A stretch of DNA of 64,000 nt from Pleodorina starrii (lineage: Eukaryota > Chlorophyta > Chlorophyceae > Chlamydomonadales > Volvocaceae): contig BRXU01000001.1 in assembly GCA_030267565.1 (NCBI GenBank), positions 1,798,001 to 1,862,000 on the forward strand, written 5' to 3'. The translations under genes and the position numbers were made by a program. The notes under the pieces are model-generated. The model was given only the letters and a program-made list of their open reading frames with translations, was not told where the DNA came from and did not search any database. Positions 23,241 to 32,537 of this stretch are shown here, piece by piece (the first letter of the stretch is position 1; every line of letters starts with the position of its first letter).

Positions 23241-24867
23241 CCGCCATGTATGTATGCGGCTGCACCCAACGCCCGCCTCGTCGGGGTGAGCTGGGGGGTC
23301 CTCGCCCTGACATGATCTAACGCAGTACATGCCCGTGCGGGCATCCGGAAGTACGGGCAGTCCCGGGATGTTGTCTCAATTGTGTAAATGCATGAAATGG
23401 CAAAGCTTAGGCGTGGCAGTGTTAATGGCCGGAAGGTCTCAACCTGTCTCGACGCGCGCGTGTGCATGCATACCGGTACCGGTACTGGGCGCTTTCGGTC
23501 CTGGTGGACACGGCAGCCGTGCCGAGACACCCCGGCGTCATCGCGCGTCAGTGCGCGTCCCTCGCCAAAACAAGCAACAATGCAAGGAGCAGCCCAAGGC
23601 ACCTGCACAAGGGGCGCATTCACGTCACGTCAAGTCTGCCACACAGCGGAGTACGGTGCCGTCGTATGGTACTGTGCTAAGCCGAGTACGGCACATGATG
23701 AAACGGTGTGTACAGAACCGCGACGCAGCGCGGCCCCAGCATTCTGGGGATCCCGGCTGCAATGGCCCATCCGCACGAGCCCATCCTGCGCACAAAGAAA
23801 AACACAGACTAGCTGGGCCTGGAGCCCATTGTTACGGTGTACAGCAAGTCGGCCCCGTTGGCTCCACTCGTCCCGAGCCTGGCACCAAATGTGACACCCG
23901 TCAACACCAACCGCAGCACCAAACCAGTCTGCTCGCTGGCTTGTACCTCCGTTGCCCTCTCCAACGATTCTCACGCTTCACAACTGCGAAGCCAGCCTGC
24001 ACCGTATGCCCAGCTGAGCTCACAACACATGCCATCCACCTGCCCTGTTAGCTGTAAGCCACACTGACAATCTCCGACTGTGCAAACCGAGCAGGCGCAT
24101 ACTCCTTACTCCAGTCGCATTGACCAGATCTGCCCGTACCGGCCGGCCGAGTGTCCCATGGGCTGACGGTCTGAGCGCTAACCGTCAACCTCCCTAGTCC
24201 GTTGAGCCAAACCACCAACCGCTGGGCGCTAGCCCGTAGTTTGTACGAACCACATCGGTGCCCCGTCAATGCAAATCCCCCAAAGCGCAACTGCAGTACA
24301 CTGCAGTACACAGCCCGGCTCCTTTCCAGCCAAGGCCACAGTCCTCTGACCGACCCGGTTAGTCCTACCCACGGCCGACTTGGTCCTACCCATCCGAGTG
24401 CAATTTATCCACTGACGCCCCGGAAAAAACAACCTCTCCTGGCGACTTAGGTGCACAAATTGAAGTTGTCCGTACCAACTACGGTACGGTAAACCCCGCC
24501 CGTGTAAATGTCCAAAGTGGTCGACCGCGAGCGCAATCGCTAGTCTTGACACACGTGACGACCTCTGTGGCAGAGGCTCCCCTACAGCAAGAACAGACAG
24601 CACCGCTTCGCAGCAACATCAATTACATGTACGACGACGATGATGATGATGATGATGATAATGGAGGTCTGTACGTCGCTGCAGTTGGCCTGCCGTACAC
24701 CTGGCAACTGCCGCACCGCTTGACATGCCCAACCGACCGCAAAACTACCATAGGCAGTCTGGATAGGCAACCATGTCTCCTCACCAACGCTCGACCATAG
24801 TACAAACATAGTCAATCGCCGTCTGACCTGAACCCACATTGGCGATGCCCCCAACCAAGTCAGCACA
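23241..24867. other. Intergenic stretch, no gene recognised
   Basis: Frames on both strands overlap and lack motifs. It contains a duplicated ACTGCAGTAC (about 24292-24310) and a GAC/GAT trinucleotide tract (24631-24657). It includes the 3' flank of the minus-strand gene ending at 24868. Confidence 0.4.
24631..24657. repeat. (GAY)n trinucleotide tract
   Basis: Three GAC followed by six GAT units. Intergenic. Confidence 0.85.
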
Positions 24868-27009
24868 TTACACCTCAGATGGCTGCAGCAACCGCGGCAG
24901 CTCGCCCCGTACCCACGCCTCGTCCGCGGCCTGCACGTCATCCATCAGCGCGTCCACCGTCCCCAGCCGGTTAATCGCGTCAAGAAGCGGCGCGTGTCTA
25001 GACAGCAGCCGCAGCTGCCGCCGGTACAGCTCGTCCCTCCACGCGCGCCCGGCAGCGCCCGGCTGCGAGCTGCCGGTATCGCCGCCATGGTCCCCCGCCA
25101 ACATGCCGTCCGCAGCGCACCGGTCCACCTCCGCGTCCAAACGCATGGCACGTGCGGCTAGCACCGCCTCTTCAATCGTTTGCGCATTCGCAGCATCGGG
25201 CGCCTTGTACTCAACCGTCGTGAAGAGCTGCTCGAGGCCTTTGAAGCGTGTATCCCCGGCTTTTGTCCCGGGGCCGTCAACGAACAGCGCCGGCACGCCC
25301 AGCCCCACAGCTGGCATGACGACGTGGAAGTAGCTGTTTGTGACGACCAGGGCCGCGCCCCTGATGGCGCGGAGCTTGTTGACGGCCAGCTGGAATTGGC
25401 CAGCCCGGCTCTGCAGGTCGTACCGAGCGCCCAGGTCAAACGCCGTAAAGCTCGCATCGGCGGTCATGTTCCTCGCGACCCACTTGTGCCGCAGGCCGCA
25501 CGCCGCCTGGACGCCAGCAGCAAGCGTCGCGGGATGCGCCGAGGTGCTATTGCACACGCCACGAAGATTGCCGAAAACCAGGGCTGTCGGTCGCCTCGCC
25601 GAGGCGCTCGCCAAGGCGGCGGCTCCTGGATGACTTGCATGGCCAGCATGACCGCCGAGTGCTGAGCTCGCGGGGAGGACATGTCCCGAGCCGGGGCAGA
25701 CCCAAGTCCGCAACCCGAGCGTGAGGCAGCCGCCGTTCACGGCCGCGACGTGGTCCTTTTCCAGGCGCTGCGCGGTGTCCTCGTCCCGGGCGCCTACCGG
25801 GCCCCACTTGTTGAACCAGCTCTGCATGACCCGGCTGCCGGCGACCTGCTGCTCCACCCGAAAGCCAACAAAGACCGGCGTGACGTGGTCGGGGGGTGGC
25901 CAGCCGCTGCCGGGGCCCTTGCTGCGGCCCAAGCGGTGCCAGCGGGCCCCCATCAGGACGTAGGCTCGTCCGCCAGCAGCACTCTTCGGCTGCGCTGGCC
26001 ATGAGCGCTCATCGACGATGTGCTTGCATTTCGATGCAGGGGTCTTGGATTCTGGGCCCAGATCGTCCAGTGTGACGTCCACGAAGCCGTCCACGCGCGG
26101 CAGGTACTGGAGTGAGGCGAGGGTCTGGAAGACGTCGCCCTCGTGGAACTCCTTGCGCCCTTGGTCTCCACGGCAGCCCGCCTGCGCTCTGTAGCCCACG
26201 GCCGCGAAGGACCTCGAGGCGCTGCTGTGCCACCGGCCGGCCAGCCCGATGTGGGTCGCCTGGGTGCAGCTAAGGGGGTGGGGGGAGTCGGCCAGGCTGC
26301 AGAAGACCTCCTGTAACCAGCCGTCCTCTGGCGCGGCGCCGAGCAGCTCCTGTTCCGGCACCATGTGGAGGAGTGCGCGCATGCGCCGCATGTACGGCAG
26401 GAGCCCAGGCATGTCAGCGTCGCCGTGCGGCAACCACAGCGCTGCCAACCGCTTCTTATCCAAAAGGGCTGTAGGAGAGGGGGCGTCAAGCATTGCAGCG
26501 AGGTGCGAGTCCGATAACTCCTTGTCGCGGCCCAACAAGCCGTCCCAGAAGGGGTTGATGAAGACGACGCGACTGCAGTAGCGCGTGCTCGCTACACCCG
26601 CCAGGACCGCAGCTGCCTCGATTGCGTATTCGAAGCGATGGCCTGGGAGCCAAAGCCTTAATAGAGAAAGAGATTCCTGGCTTGAAAACAGGTCCTGAAG
26701 CGGCGTGTCTTCTACCAGCCGAGGTACACGCAGCATTCTCACTTCGACGCCGGCATGAAGGCCAAACACGGTCTTGTAGCAGTCGCGCGTGCCGCACAAG
26801 ATGGTAATGTTGAAGCCATTCTTAGATAAACCGGTTATGATGGCGGTGGTCACAGATGATGGGAGATCCGCGTCAGACGAGTGTATCAGTAGCGCACAGG
26901 AGGAGCTGGCACCAGCCGGGCCTCCCGCGGTCACAGGAAGCAAAATCAAAAGGGTACATATCGCAGTTATGGCAAGGGAGAAGGGACCGCGCATGGCTAC
27001 TGAGTTCAT
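24868..27009 (-). CDS. Polysaccharide-pyruvyl-transferase-like secretory protein, intronless
   Basis: 713 residues in one exon. Residues 1-30 are a signal peptide or anchor (MNSVAMRG, then a Leu/Ile-rich core and AGG). The C-terminal half fits the PF04230 family: WFNKWGPVGARDEDTAQRL near residue 400 matches the 'vgvRd..t...l' block, and LVVTNSYFHVVMPAVGLGVP near 558 matches the 'RlH...A...GvP' block, followed by a Lys in GPGTKAGD. The family transfers pyruvyl groups to sugars of exopolysaccharides; algal members are thought to act in the secretory pathway on glycans. The usual 'RlH' Arg/Leu appear as N-S-Y-F-H here, so activity is uncertain. Lack of introns in an intron-dense neighbourhood is notable and could reflect retrocopying or transfer. 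An in-frame Met at residue 6 is an alternative start. Confidence 0.6.
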   Translation of the reverse strand: MNSVAMRGPFSLAITAICTLLILLPVTAGGPAGASSSCALLIHSSDADLPSSVTTAIITGLSKNGFNITILCGTRDCYKTVFGLHAGVEVRMLRVPRLVEDTPLQDLFSSQESLSLLRLWLPGHRFEYAIEAAAVLAGVASTRYCSRVVFINPFWDGLLGRDKELSDSHLAAMLDAPSPTALLDKKRLAALWLPHGDADMPGLLPYMRRMRALLHMVPEQELLGAAPEDGWLQEVFCSLADSPHPLSCTQATHIGLAGRWHSSASRSFAAVGYRAQAGCRGDQGRKEFHEGDVFQTLASLQYLPRVDGFVDVTLDDLGPESKTPASKCKHIVDERSWPAQPKSAAGGRAYVLMGARWHRLGRSKGPGSGWPPPDHVTPVFVGFRVEQQVAGSRVMQSWFNKWGPVGARDEDTAQRLEKDHVAAVNGGCLTLGLRTWVCPGSGHVLPASSALGGHAGHASHPGAAALASASARRPTALVFGNLRGVCNSTSAHPATLAAGVQAACGLRHKWVARNMTADASFTAFDLGARYDLQSRAGQFQLAVNKLRAIRGAALVVTNSYFHVVMPAVGLGVPALFVDGPGTKAGDTRFKGLEQLFTTVEYKAPDAANAQTIEEAVLAARAMRLDAEVDRCAADGMLAGDHGGDTGSSQPGAAGRAWRDELYRRQLRLLSRHAPLLDAINRLGTVDALMDDVQAADEAWVRGELPRLLQPSEV

Positions 27010-27204
27010 GGTCGCCCAGGTCGCCCGTAGTCACGGCTCTTACATGCACGTGAGGAATGCCTCGACAGGCTTGTGATCTAATCATATCGGTAATTCGCGT
27101 TCGCTAATGGAATGGGTCACCTATCAGAAGTGACTAATCCGACAAAGTTTTCCGTACGTATACACCGCGTGTACATTTGACCTGATGGCCACAAAAACGA
27201 CCTG
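27010..27204. other. 5' flank of the pyruvyl-transferase-like gene
   Basis: Short AT-richer spacer up to the Copia target duplication. No distinct box chosen. Confidence 0.4.
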
Positions 27205-27209
27205 CATAT

Positions 27210-27404
27210 TGTTGAGGATTCATGCGTACGTCCAGTCCCTAGCAGCTTATGGCAGTAGTTGGTTGCCTTCGGTTACCAAGGGCCTCCTGTACGGAGGCCC
27301 ATCTGCCTCTCTTTTAGGATAGAGATCGAGCTGCGCTCGCTCTCTCGGATATCATGTAACAACCGGATGAACCTTTTGTGTCCGGGCCATACGAAAACTT
27401 AACA
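27210..27404 (+). repeat. 5' LTR
   Basis: 195 bp with TG...CA ends in the 5-bp inverted form TGTTg/cAACA. It is matched, in pieces, at the 3' end of the element in both orientations. Confidence 0.88.
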
Positions 27405-27466
27405 GGTTATGAGCCCCGGCTAACAGTAGCTTTGTGAGAGCACCGTAGTCATCCACGAGCGAAAGG

Positions 27467-27970
27467 ATGGGAAAAGACGATAGGTTCGAGTTGAAGTTTG
27501 GTCCTGGAAACTACGTAGTCGTAGCGTTGGTAGTTGAGGGTGAGCTCGAGCGCAAGGGAGTCGCTTCTGCCATCAGCAGTAATGCGGCGGCGCGCAAGGA
27601 TGTTACCGAGGTGATCGACATGAAGGCGCGCGGCATCATCAAGGGCTACTTAACGTTTGAGGATCTTACTCGGCTTGTCGGGAAGAAGACGGCCTACGAG
27701 CTGTGGATGGGCATCAAGGACTTCTACGGCCAGGCTGACCAGGCGCGGGCGAGTCGCCTGAAGACGGCGTTCTACGGCTACATCATGGAGGGAGGCGAGG
27801 ATATTCCAGCTTACTTCCTGCGGTTCCGGACCCTGCGGCACGAGATGATGAACGCCGGCATCGCGGTCGACGAGGAGGAGGAGAAGCCGCCGACGCGCCA
27901 CCTGGTCGCGGCCGTCGTCAACCACGTGAAGAATCTCGCCGTGCCCGCCCACCGCCGCTTGGTTGCGTAA
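27467..27970 (+). CDS. Copia-type Gag protein
   Basis: 167 residues. The pattern matches the UBN2/Retrotran-gag families of Copia elements: KFGPGNYVVVALVVEGELER at the start (the 'L-x-x-x-N-Y-x-x-W' block, without the usual Trp), VIDMKARGIIKGYL, TAYELWMGIKDFYGQADQAR, then a region ending FLRFRTLRHEMMNAGI. It stops at 27970 after HRRLVA. There is no CCHC zinc knuckle, which usually follows in full-length Gag. It lies 62 bp after the 5' LTR. It is intact enough to be made, but no pol follows. Confidence 0.85.
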   Translation: MGKDDRFELKFGPGNYVVVALVVEGELERKGVASAISSNAAARKDVTEVIDMKARGIIKGYLTFEDLTRLVGKKTAYELWMGIKDFYGQADQARASRLKTAFYGYIMEGGEDIPAYFLRFRTLRHEMMNAGIAVDEEEEKPPTRHLVAAVVNHVKNLAVPAHRRLVA

Positions 27971-28130
27971 GGCGTATGAGCGGGATAGGGCGTAAAAAGT
28001 GGCTTTCCCTCGGGGTGGGGGAGCATTGAGGATAGGAGTCCGGGCACTGCATGTGCGCCTGGGAGTTTGCTTGTGTCGTGGGAGCCACCGGATCGTGGGA
28101 GTTTTCTGAAGTGGGACCCGGGTGGGATAC

Positions 28131-28297
28131 GCGTGCACCGGCGTGAGAACGGGTGTGGGACATACGCAGGCACCGGCGTGAGAACGGGTGTGGTTACGCG
28201 GGCACCGGCGTGAGAACGGGTGTGGGATTCGCGAGCACCGGCGTGAGAACGGGTGTGTGAGACAGACGCGTTCACCGGCGGGACAACAGGTGTGTGT
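28131..28297. repeat. 32-36-bp minisatellite inside the Copia element
   Basis: Five units of CACCGGCGTGAGAACGGGTG plus a variable 12-16 bp spacer, between gag and the 3' LTR. The last copy is degenerate. Confidence 0.9.
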
Positions 28298-28606
28298 GAG
28301 TTACTACCTTATGGACAAGTTGTACGGTCTCCCGTGAACTGCTGAGCCGTGGGAGCTCGCGACGGGATTTCGTGTGCGCATCTGCGCGACATTTGCGGTA
28401 TCTGTAGCAACGGCCAATTGGGACAAATTGGCTTTGCGTTGCACTGCCTTTTTTGATTTGCGGTTTCGTTTATTTACGTGGCCAGAGGATCTAACAGCGC
28501 CATGGTGACTTCTGTCTTTGAGTGCTGGTATGCTAATCTTTCTGGCCAACCTGCTTAGCTGAAAAGTTGAGCGATTGAGGAGCTGCAGTGACTGTCCGCG
28601 TGGAAG

Positions 28607-28951
28607 TGTTGAGGATTCATGCGTGTTAAGTTTTCGTATGGCCCGGACACAAAAGGTTCATCCGGTTGTTACATGATATCCGAGAGAGCGAGCGCAGCTC
28701 GATCTCTATCCTAAAAGAGAGGCAGATGGGCCTCCGTACAGGAGGCCCTTGGTAACCGAAGGCAACCAACTACTGCCATAAGCTGCTAGGGACTGGACGT
28801 ACGCATTGTTGAGGTCATTGTTGAGGTACGTCCAGTCCCGGAGGCCCATCTGCCTCTCTTTTAGGATAGAGATCGAGCTGCGCTCGCTCTCTCGGATATC
28901 ATGTAACAACCGGATGAACCTTTTGTGTCCGGGCCATACGAAAACTTAACA
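28607..28951. repeat. Palindromic composite 3' LTR
   Basis: 28607-28623 is the first 17 bp of the LTR. It is followed by an inverted LTR copy (28624-28806, lacking the outer 12 bp), two short TGTTGAGG starts (28807, 28819), and a direct LTR copy with a 62-bp internal deletion (28819-28951). The inverted and direct copies form a large cruciform-capable palindrome. Confidence 0.9.
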
Positions 28952-28986
28952 CATATCAGCTTTACGATAGTTCGCCCAACTAATAA

Positions 28987-29495
28987 GGGTGGCAATAATT
29001 TCCATAGTCCAGCAGGGGGTCACCGCCGTACGCCCATAGCAAAAAGCACTTGTTCTGCGCGCACACGACGACTTTCGCGACAATTTCAGTTGTATTATAA
29101 TCTACATAACCTCTCGTGGGCGCCTTGCCTGTTCCGGGGCACTGCGCTGTGGGCAGCCTAAGGCCTTTGCTTTTTTTCGTGCGAAGGTATTCGTCAAGCT
29201 TGTCGTTCTTGACGTTTGAACATTGGAAATGAAGTGTATCGGTAGCCTTTATACTCCAGTTGTATTTTTTGATATAATGGCGCTCCTCAGATGGAGTCTC
29301 CGTTGTCCGCATTCGCGCTAGAGAGTCAAACATGGCCAGGCAGTCCAATCTGCGACTATTCATGAGTTCCTGCAATGCTTGTCACGTAGCAATTGAAATT
29401 GTCGCGAAAGTCGTCGTGTGCGCGCAGAACAAGTGCTTTTTGCTATGGGCGTACGGCGGTGACCCCCTGCTGGACTATGGAAATTATTGCCACCC
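28987..29495. mobile_element. Mutator-like (MULE) element with 102-bp perfect TIRs
   Basis: 28987-29088 and 29394-29495 are exact inverted copies, beginning GGGTGGCAATAATTTCC. Both ends are flanked by AACTAATAA (28978-28986 and 29496-29504), a 9-bp duplication typical of Mutator elements. At 509 bp it is non-autonomous. The interior carries a coding-like fragment. It is inserted only 26 bp past the Copia target duplication. Confidence 0.92.
29111..29369 (-). pseudogene. Captured exon-like fragment inside the MULE
   Basis: On the minus strand, after an acceptor-like TTGCAG, the frame reads ELMNSRRLDCLAMFDSLARM, continues through KKYNWSIKATDTLHFQCSNV and KNDKLDEYLRTKKSKG, and reaches a possible donor (AGAG|GTTATG). 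It has no stop and a balanced, Lys-rich composition, unlike neighbouring low-complexity frames. I do not recognise the parent gene. It looks like an exon picked up by a Pack-MULE. Confidence 0.5.
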
Positions 29496-29504
29496 AACTA
29501 ATAA

Positions 29505-31766
29505 GCGTGTTCCCTCAGATCATGCTGTGATACGCCTGCTGTGCCGGTAAGTTCTAGCCACGATAGGATAGATTGAATTTTAAACTCCGATTTCAAACTG
29601 CGATTAGGGCTGTTTCTTTAACTTTTGCTTTCGGGGAACCCTATGTCGTATTCCATGCTTCCTACGCTGGCGTAGAAGTTGCGTTTGAATGGCCATACGG
29701 AACCAAGCTGGAACCGAGCACAATACTCACTGTCGGCATGGGTCTTCGCCGGCAATTGAACACCAGCGGTACCGATCATCAGCAGTCCAGTCCTCACATG
29801 GACAGAGGTACGGGGCGTCGGAGTGGGCAACGAACAGCCCCAAGGCGTCGTCGGCTTCGGCGGGGCGCACGGTCGCCGTGGCCATGGCGTGATCCCCGCG
29901 TGTGTCGCCCCCAGCCGCAGCTCTCCCGGTCCCAGTCCGAGCAGGGCCGAGCCGTTGTTTGCGTCCACCATCGTCTCTGCCCCGAGATCATCCGACATGG
30001 GCCGACATGTAAGGAAGATGGCACCCGCTGCCACTAACGCTGCGTGGGAGGACGGGCTGTGCACCAATGTCGCGACCCACATCCGCATGCGTGCGCGCCG
30101 TGCACCACAACCGACAGACGGGCAAGCGCAGGTGCATTTTGATGTCGGCGTGAATTCGAGAACCATCCGGGTCCATGCGTGAGCTGGAAACCCAACGGCA
30201 AGCGCAGTAAAACAGACAACCCTCTGAACCGAAGCAGAGTGCGCAAGCTTACGGCGTGACCAGGCTGCCGCCGCCGCTGCCACCGCTACGCTGTCGCAGC
30301 TCTTCCTTGTCGCCGTCGCTGTCACCTACACGCGACGCACGTTCCAGGACAGTACCGCCGCGCAGGCCGCGTGTCTCCAGACCCCGGTTGCTGCTGTGGA
30401 GGGGTGGGCAGGGGGCACGGGATTCTGAGAGCGGCGGTTGGTGACGTGCCCAGCGTTCCAGCTAACCCTACAGCTACCGTGCTCGAGCGCCCGTGTCACG
30501 TTGTAATTATTCTGCAGTATCAGATACAAGGCTACACCTGGCGACACAAATTCGTCGTACACGGTCTTGTGCCAGAGGGTTGAATGACTTGCTTGGAGTG
30601 AGACAGCTCGGCGATCAGCCAGGTCAGCTCAGGATGGGCGCAGCACGAACAGAAAGTCGCAATAGTTGGCACAGGACGGCAACATGAAGCGTTTAATAAT
30701 GTCTTCGTCTCTCGTGGCGAGGTTGGGCCTTTGGTTTTCAACTTTGACCGTATAAAAACTTGAAAGCGTGAAAGGCGACAGTTGGAAAACCGAAAACTTC
30801 CTTAACAGGCCACGTGCGCGGCAAGCAACATTACGTGTAGCACTGTCGCCTCATTCATCGTTTGAGAGAGGACATTCTTCGAATTTTTCGAGTTGCTCCA
30901 TGATAGATATTCCGTGAAGTGCCTGAGCCGGGACGTATAGGGGCTTCCAGACAACATCCAAAATTCGGACAGGGAAAATGACAGATCCGGCTATGAGGAG
31001 GTCACCTGATAGGGCGGGGTAGGTAGCGAAATCCGCTCATCCCTTGACGTCGCAGTTTGCGGTACACTTCGCGGAACTTGTGCGGCAGGGCGACGAAGGG
31101 CGCGTCAGCGATGGCCACGGAGCGGCACAAACGGCAGCATGACCCCGTTGCACCGTCAACCACGTTGTCCTAAGCTCTGCAACTATGATACTAGCTGGGT
31201 TAACCTTGTGAAACCTTGGTTAGAAGCAGGGCAGGTTAGAAGTGTAACCGCTGTAGGCCGCTGTCTGGTAATCACGTGCCCGTACTCGTTGGCACATGAC
31301 GGCACATGCAATCTGCACTGCCGGTTGCGCAAGCTCCTTGTAGGAACGGACAGAATTTTGGGGAAGTCGGGAAAGGTCGGGCACAGGCGGGCTGGGTGTC
31401 GAGTTGCCTCGCCGTATCATCGACTGGAACGGGTTCGCACGTCAGTTTCACTGTAACCCTACCAATAAGCCGCTGCGCGCAACGAGCCACACCAGAAACA
31501 CTAGCACAAACGCCGCAGGCGAATTCCACCATGTAGAATGTTAGCGGAGGATGCGACAGCAACGCGTCGTGGAACTCGCCCAAAAATTCAAAAACGCGTC
31601 GTACCGTACATTTCGTTGTGAAAGTTTTAGGCCAATGCAAAAGTTCAGCCTCCATAAACTTTCGTCTGTCTGACTGAGGCGCGAATTAAACGTTATAACC
31701 TGCATATGCAAAATAATTTAAAGCAAACGGCTTGGTGTTGAAGTAATTCATATATTACGCGCAGCT
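29505..31766. other. Accessory stretch without a recognised gene
   Basis: The longest frame is 235 codons on the minus strand (30325-29618), rich in Ala, Cys and Pro, with no motif I know. Other frames overlap it. AT-richer than the rest of the window near 30700-30900 and 31650-31766; the latter should be the promoter of the gene at 31767. Confidence 0.4.
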
Positions 31767-32537
31767 ATGGCTGAAATTCACAAGCTGATTTTGCTGGAGC
31801 TCGAGCGCAATCGTTTCTGTTTTGCTGCGGCTATCAAGTGTGCCGAGCTGGACGGTGGCGGGAAGCTCACTTTTGCCACGTACGAGCCAGCGGATCAACT
31901 GCGGCGCACAGGAGGTCTACTTGATTTGCAGGCATGTGCCTTTGCTGCGGGCCTGGAGGCAATCCGGGCTCAGCTACGTCGGGCACGGCGTGCCGCGGAC
32001 GTTGTCGCATCGGCACGTCTGGAATTGACGGACCGCGGCTCCCTGGCGCGTGCGGCTACTGAGGCGTCCGAGGCTTTGACATTTGTAGCCGCTGCTGTTA
32101 CGACCCCAGGCCGGCAGCTGCTTGTCGCAGAGGCCGCTGAGGCGCTGTCGGTGGTGATACAGCTAGCGCGGGCGGTGTCACAGCACCACTACCACCACTG
32201 CCAGGCGGCAACCGATGTCTACAGGCGCGCCGCGGCTGCGGGAGACCCCGTCACGGCTGCGCAGGCAGCGATCCGCGTGCAGGAGGCCTCCAGTTTGGCG
32301 ATTTGGGCGGCGCGCCTGGGCTGCGGCCCATCGTCACGCCTCGAGGAGGAGGCTATCGGCAGCCCCCCAGACGCATCACTGCAGGCGGCATTCGAGCCGG
32401 CGGCACAGCTGGCGGAGACCGCCCTCTCTGGATCACCACCGGACATCGGCGACCTTTCCTGCTTCGTCGCAATCGCCGATGTGGGTCGGCAGTTCAAACT
32501 GGAGCAGCTGCAGAAGCGGCCCCGGCTGTCGACGTAG
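31767..32537 (+). CDS. Ala-rich helical protein, possibly related to the 1-1981 product
   Basis: 256 residues, one exon, start MAEIHKLILLELERN after an AT-rich leader. Secondary structure looks all-helical, with no Gly/Pro breaks across residues 50-190. ALSVVIQLARAVSQHHYHHC then ATDVYRRAAAAGDPVTAAQ aligns with ALPVLDQIARALVECQ and the A-A-A-V-G-D segment of the minus-strand protein at the left edge. Two GSPPD motifs sit near residues 196 and 221; the C-terminus is basic (KRPRLST), a possible nuclear signal. No domain recognised. Confidence 0.55.
   Translation: MAEIHKLILLELERNRFCFAAAIKCAELDGGGKLTFATYEPADQLRRTGGLLDLQACAFAAGLEAIRAQLRRARRAADVVASARLELTDRGSLARAATEASEALTFVAAAVTTPGRQLLVAEAAEALSVVIQLARAVSQHHYHHCQAATDVYRRAAAAGDPVTAAQAAIRVQEASSLAIWAARLGCGPSSRLEEEAIGSPPDASLQAAFEPAAQLAETALSGSPPDIGDLSCFVAIADVGRQFKLEQLQKRPRLST

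Larger units (their letters stand above)
27210..28951 (+). mobile_element. Gag-only Ty1/Copia-type LTR retrotransposon with rearranged 3' LTR
   Basis: The 5' LTR is 27210-27404 (195 bp, TGTTGAGG...CTTAACA). The element ends in the same CTTAACA at 28951. CATAT flanks both sides (27205-27209, 28952-28956), the 5-bp duplication expected of integrase. GGTTATGAGCCC directly after the 5' LTR is complementary to the anticodon arm of Met-tRNA, a Copia-style half-tRNA primer site. Only a gag frame is present; protease, integrase and RT are absent, so it must use proteins in trans. The 195-bp LTR is about the size I recall for the Volvox Osser element. The 3' LTR is complex: see separate entry. Confidence 0.88.

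Noticed and set aside
28131..28297. Regular repeats with variable spacers resembling a CRISPR array
   Set aside because: A eukaryotic minisatellite inside a retrotransposon; spacers are 12-16 bp and themselves similar.
29618..30325. 235-codon minus-strand frame
   Set aside because: Cys/Ala/Pro-rich with no family resemblance; equally long alternatives on the other strand. Not listed as a gene.
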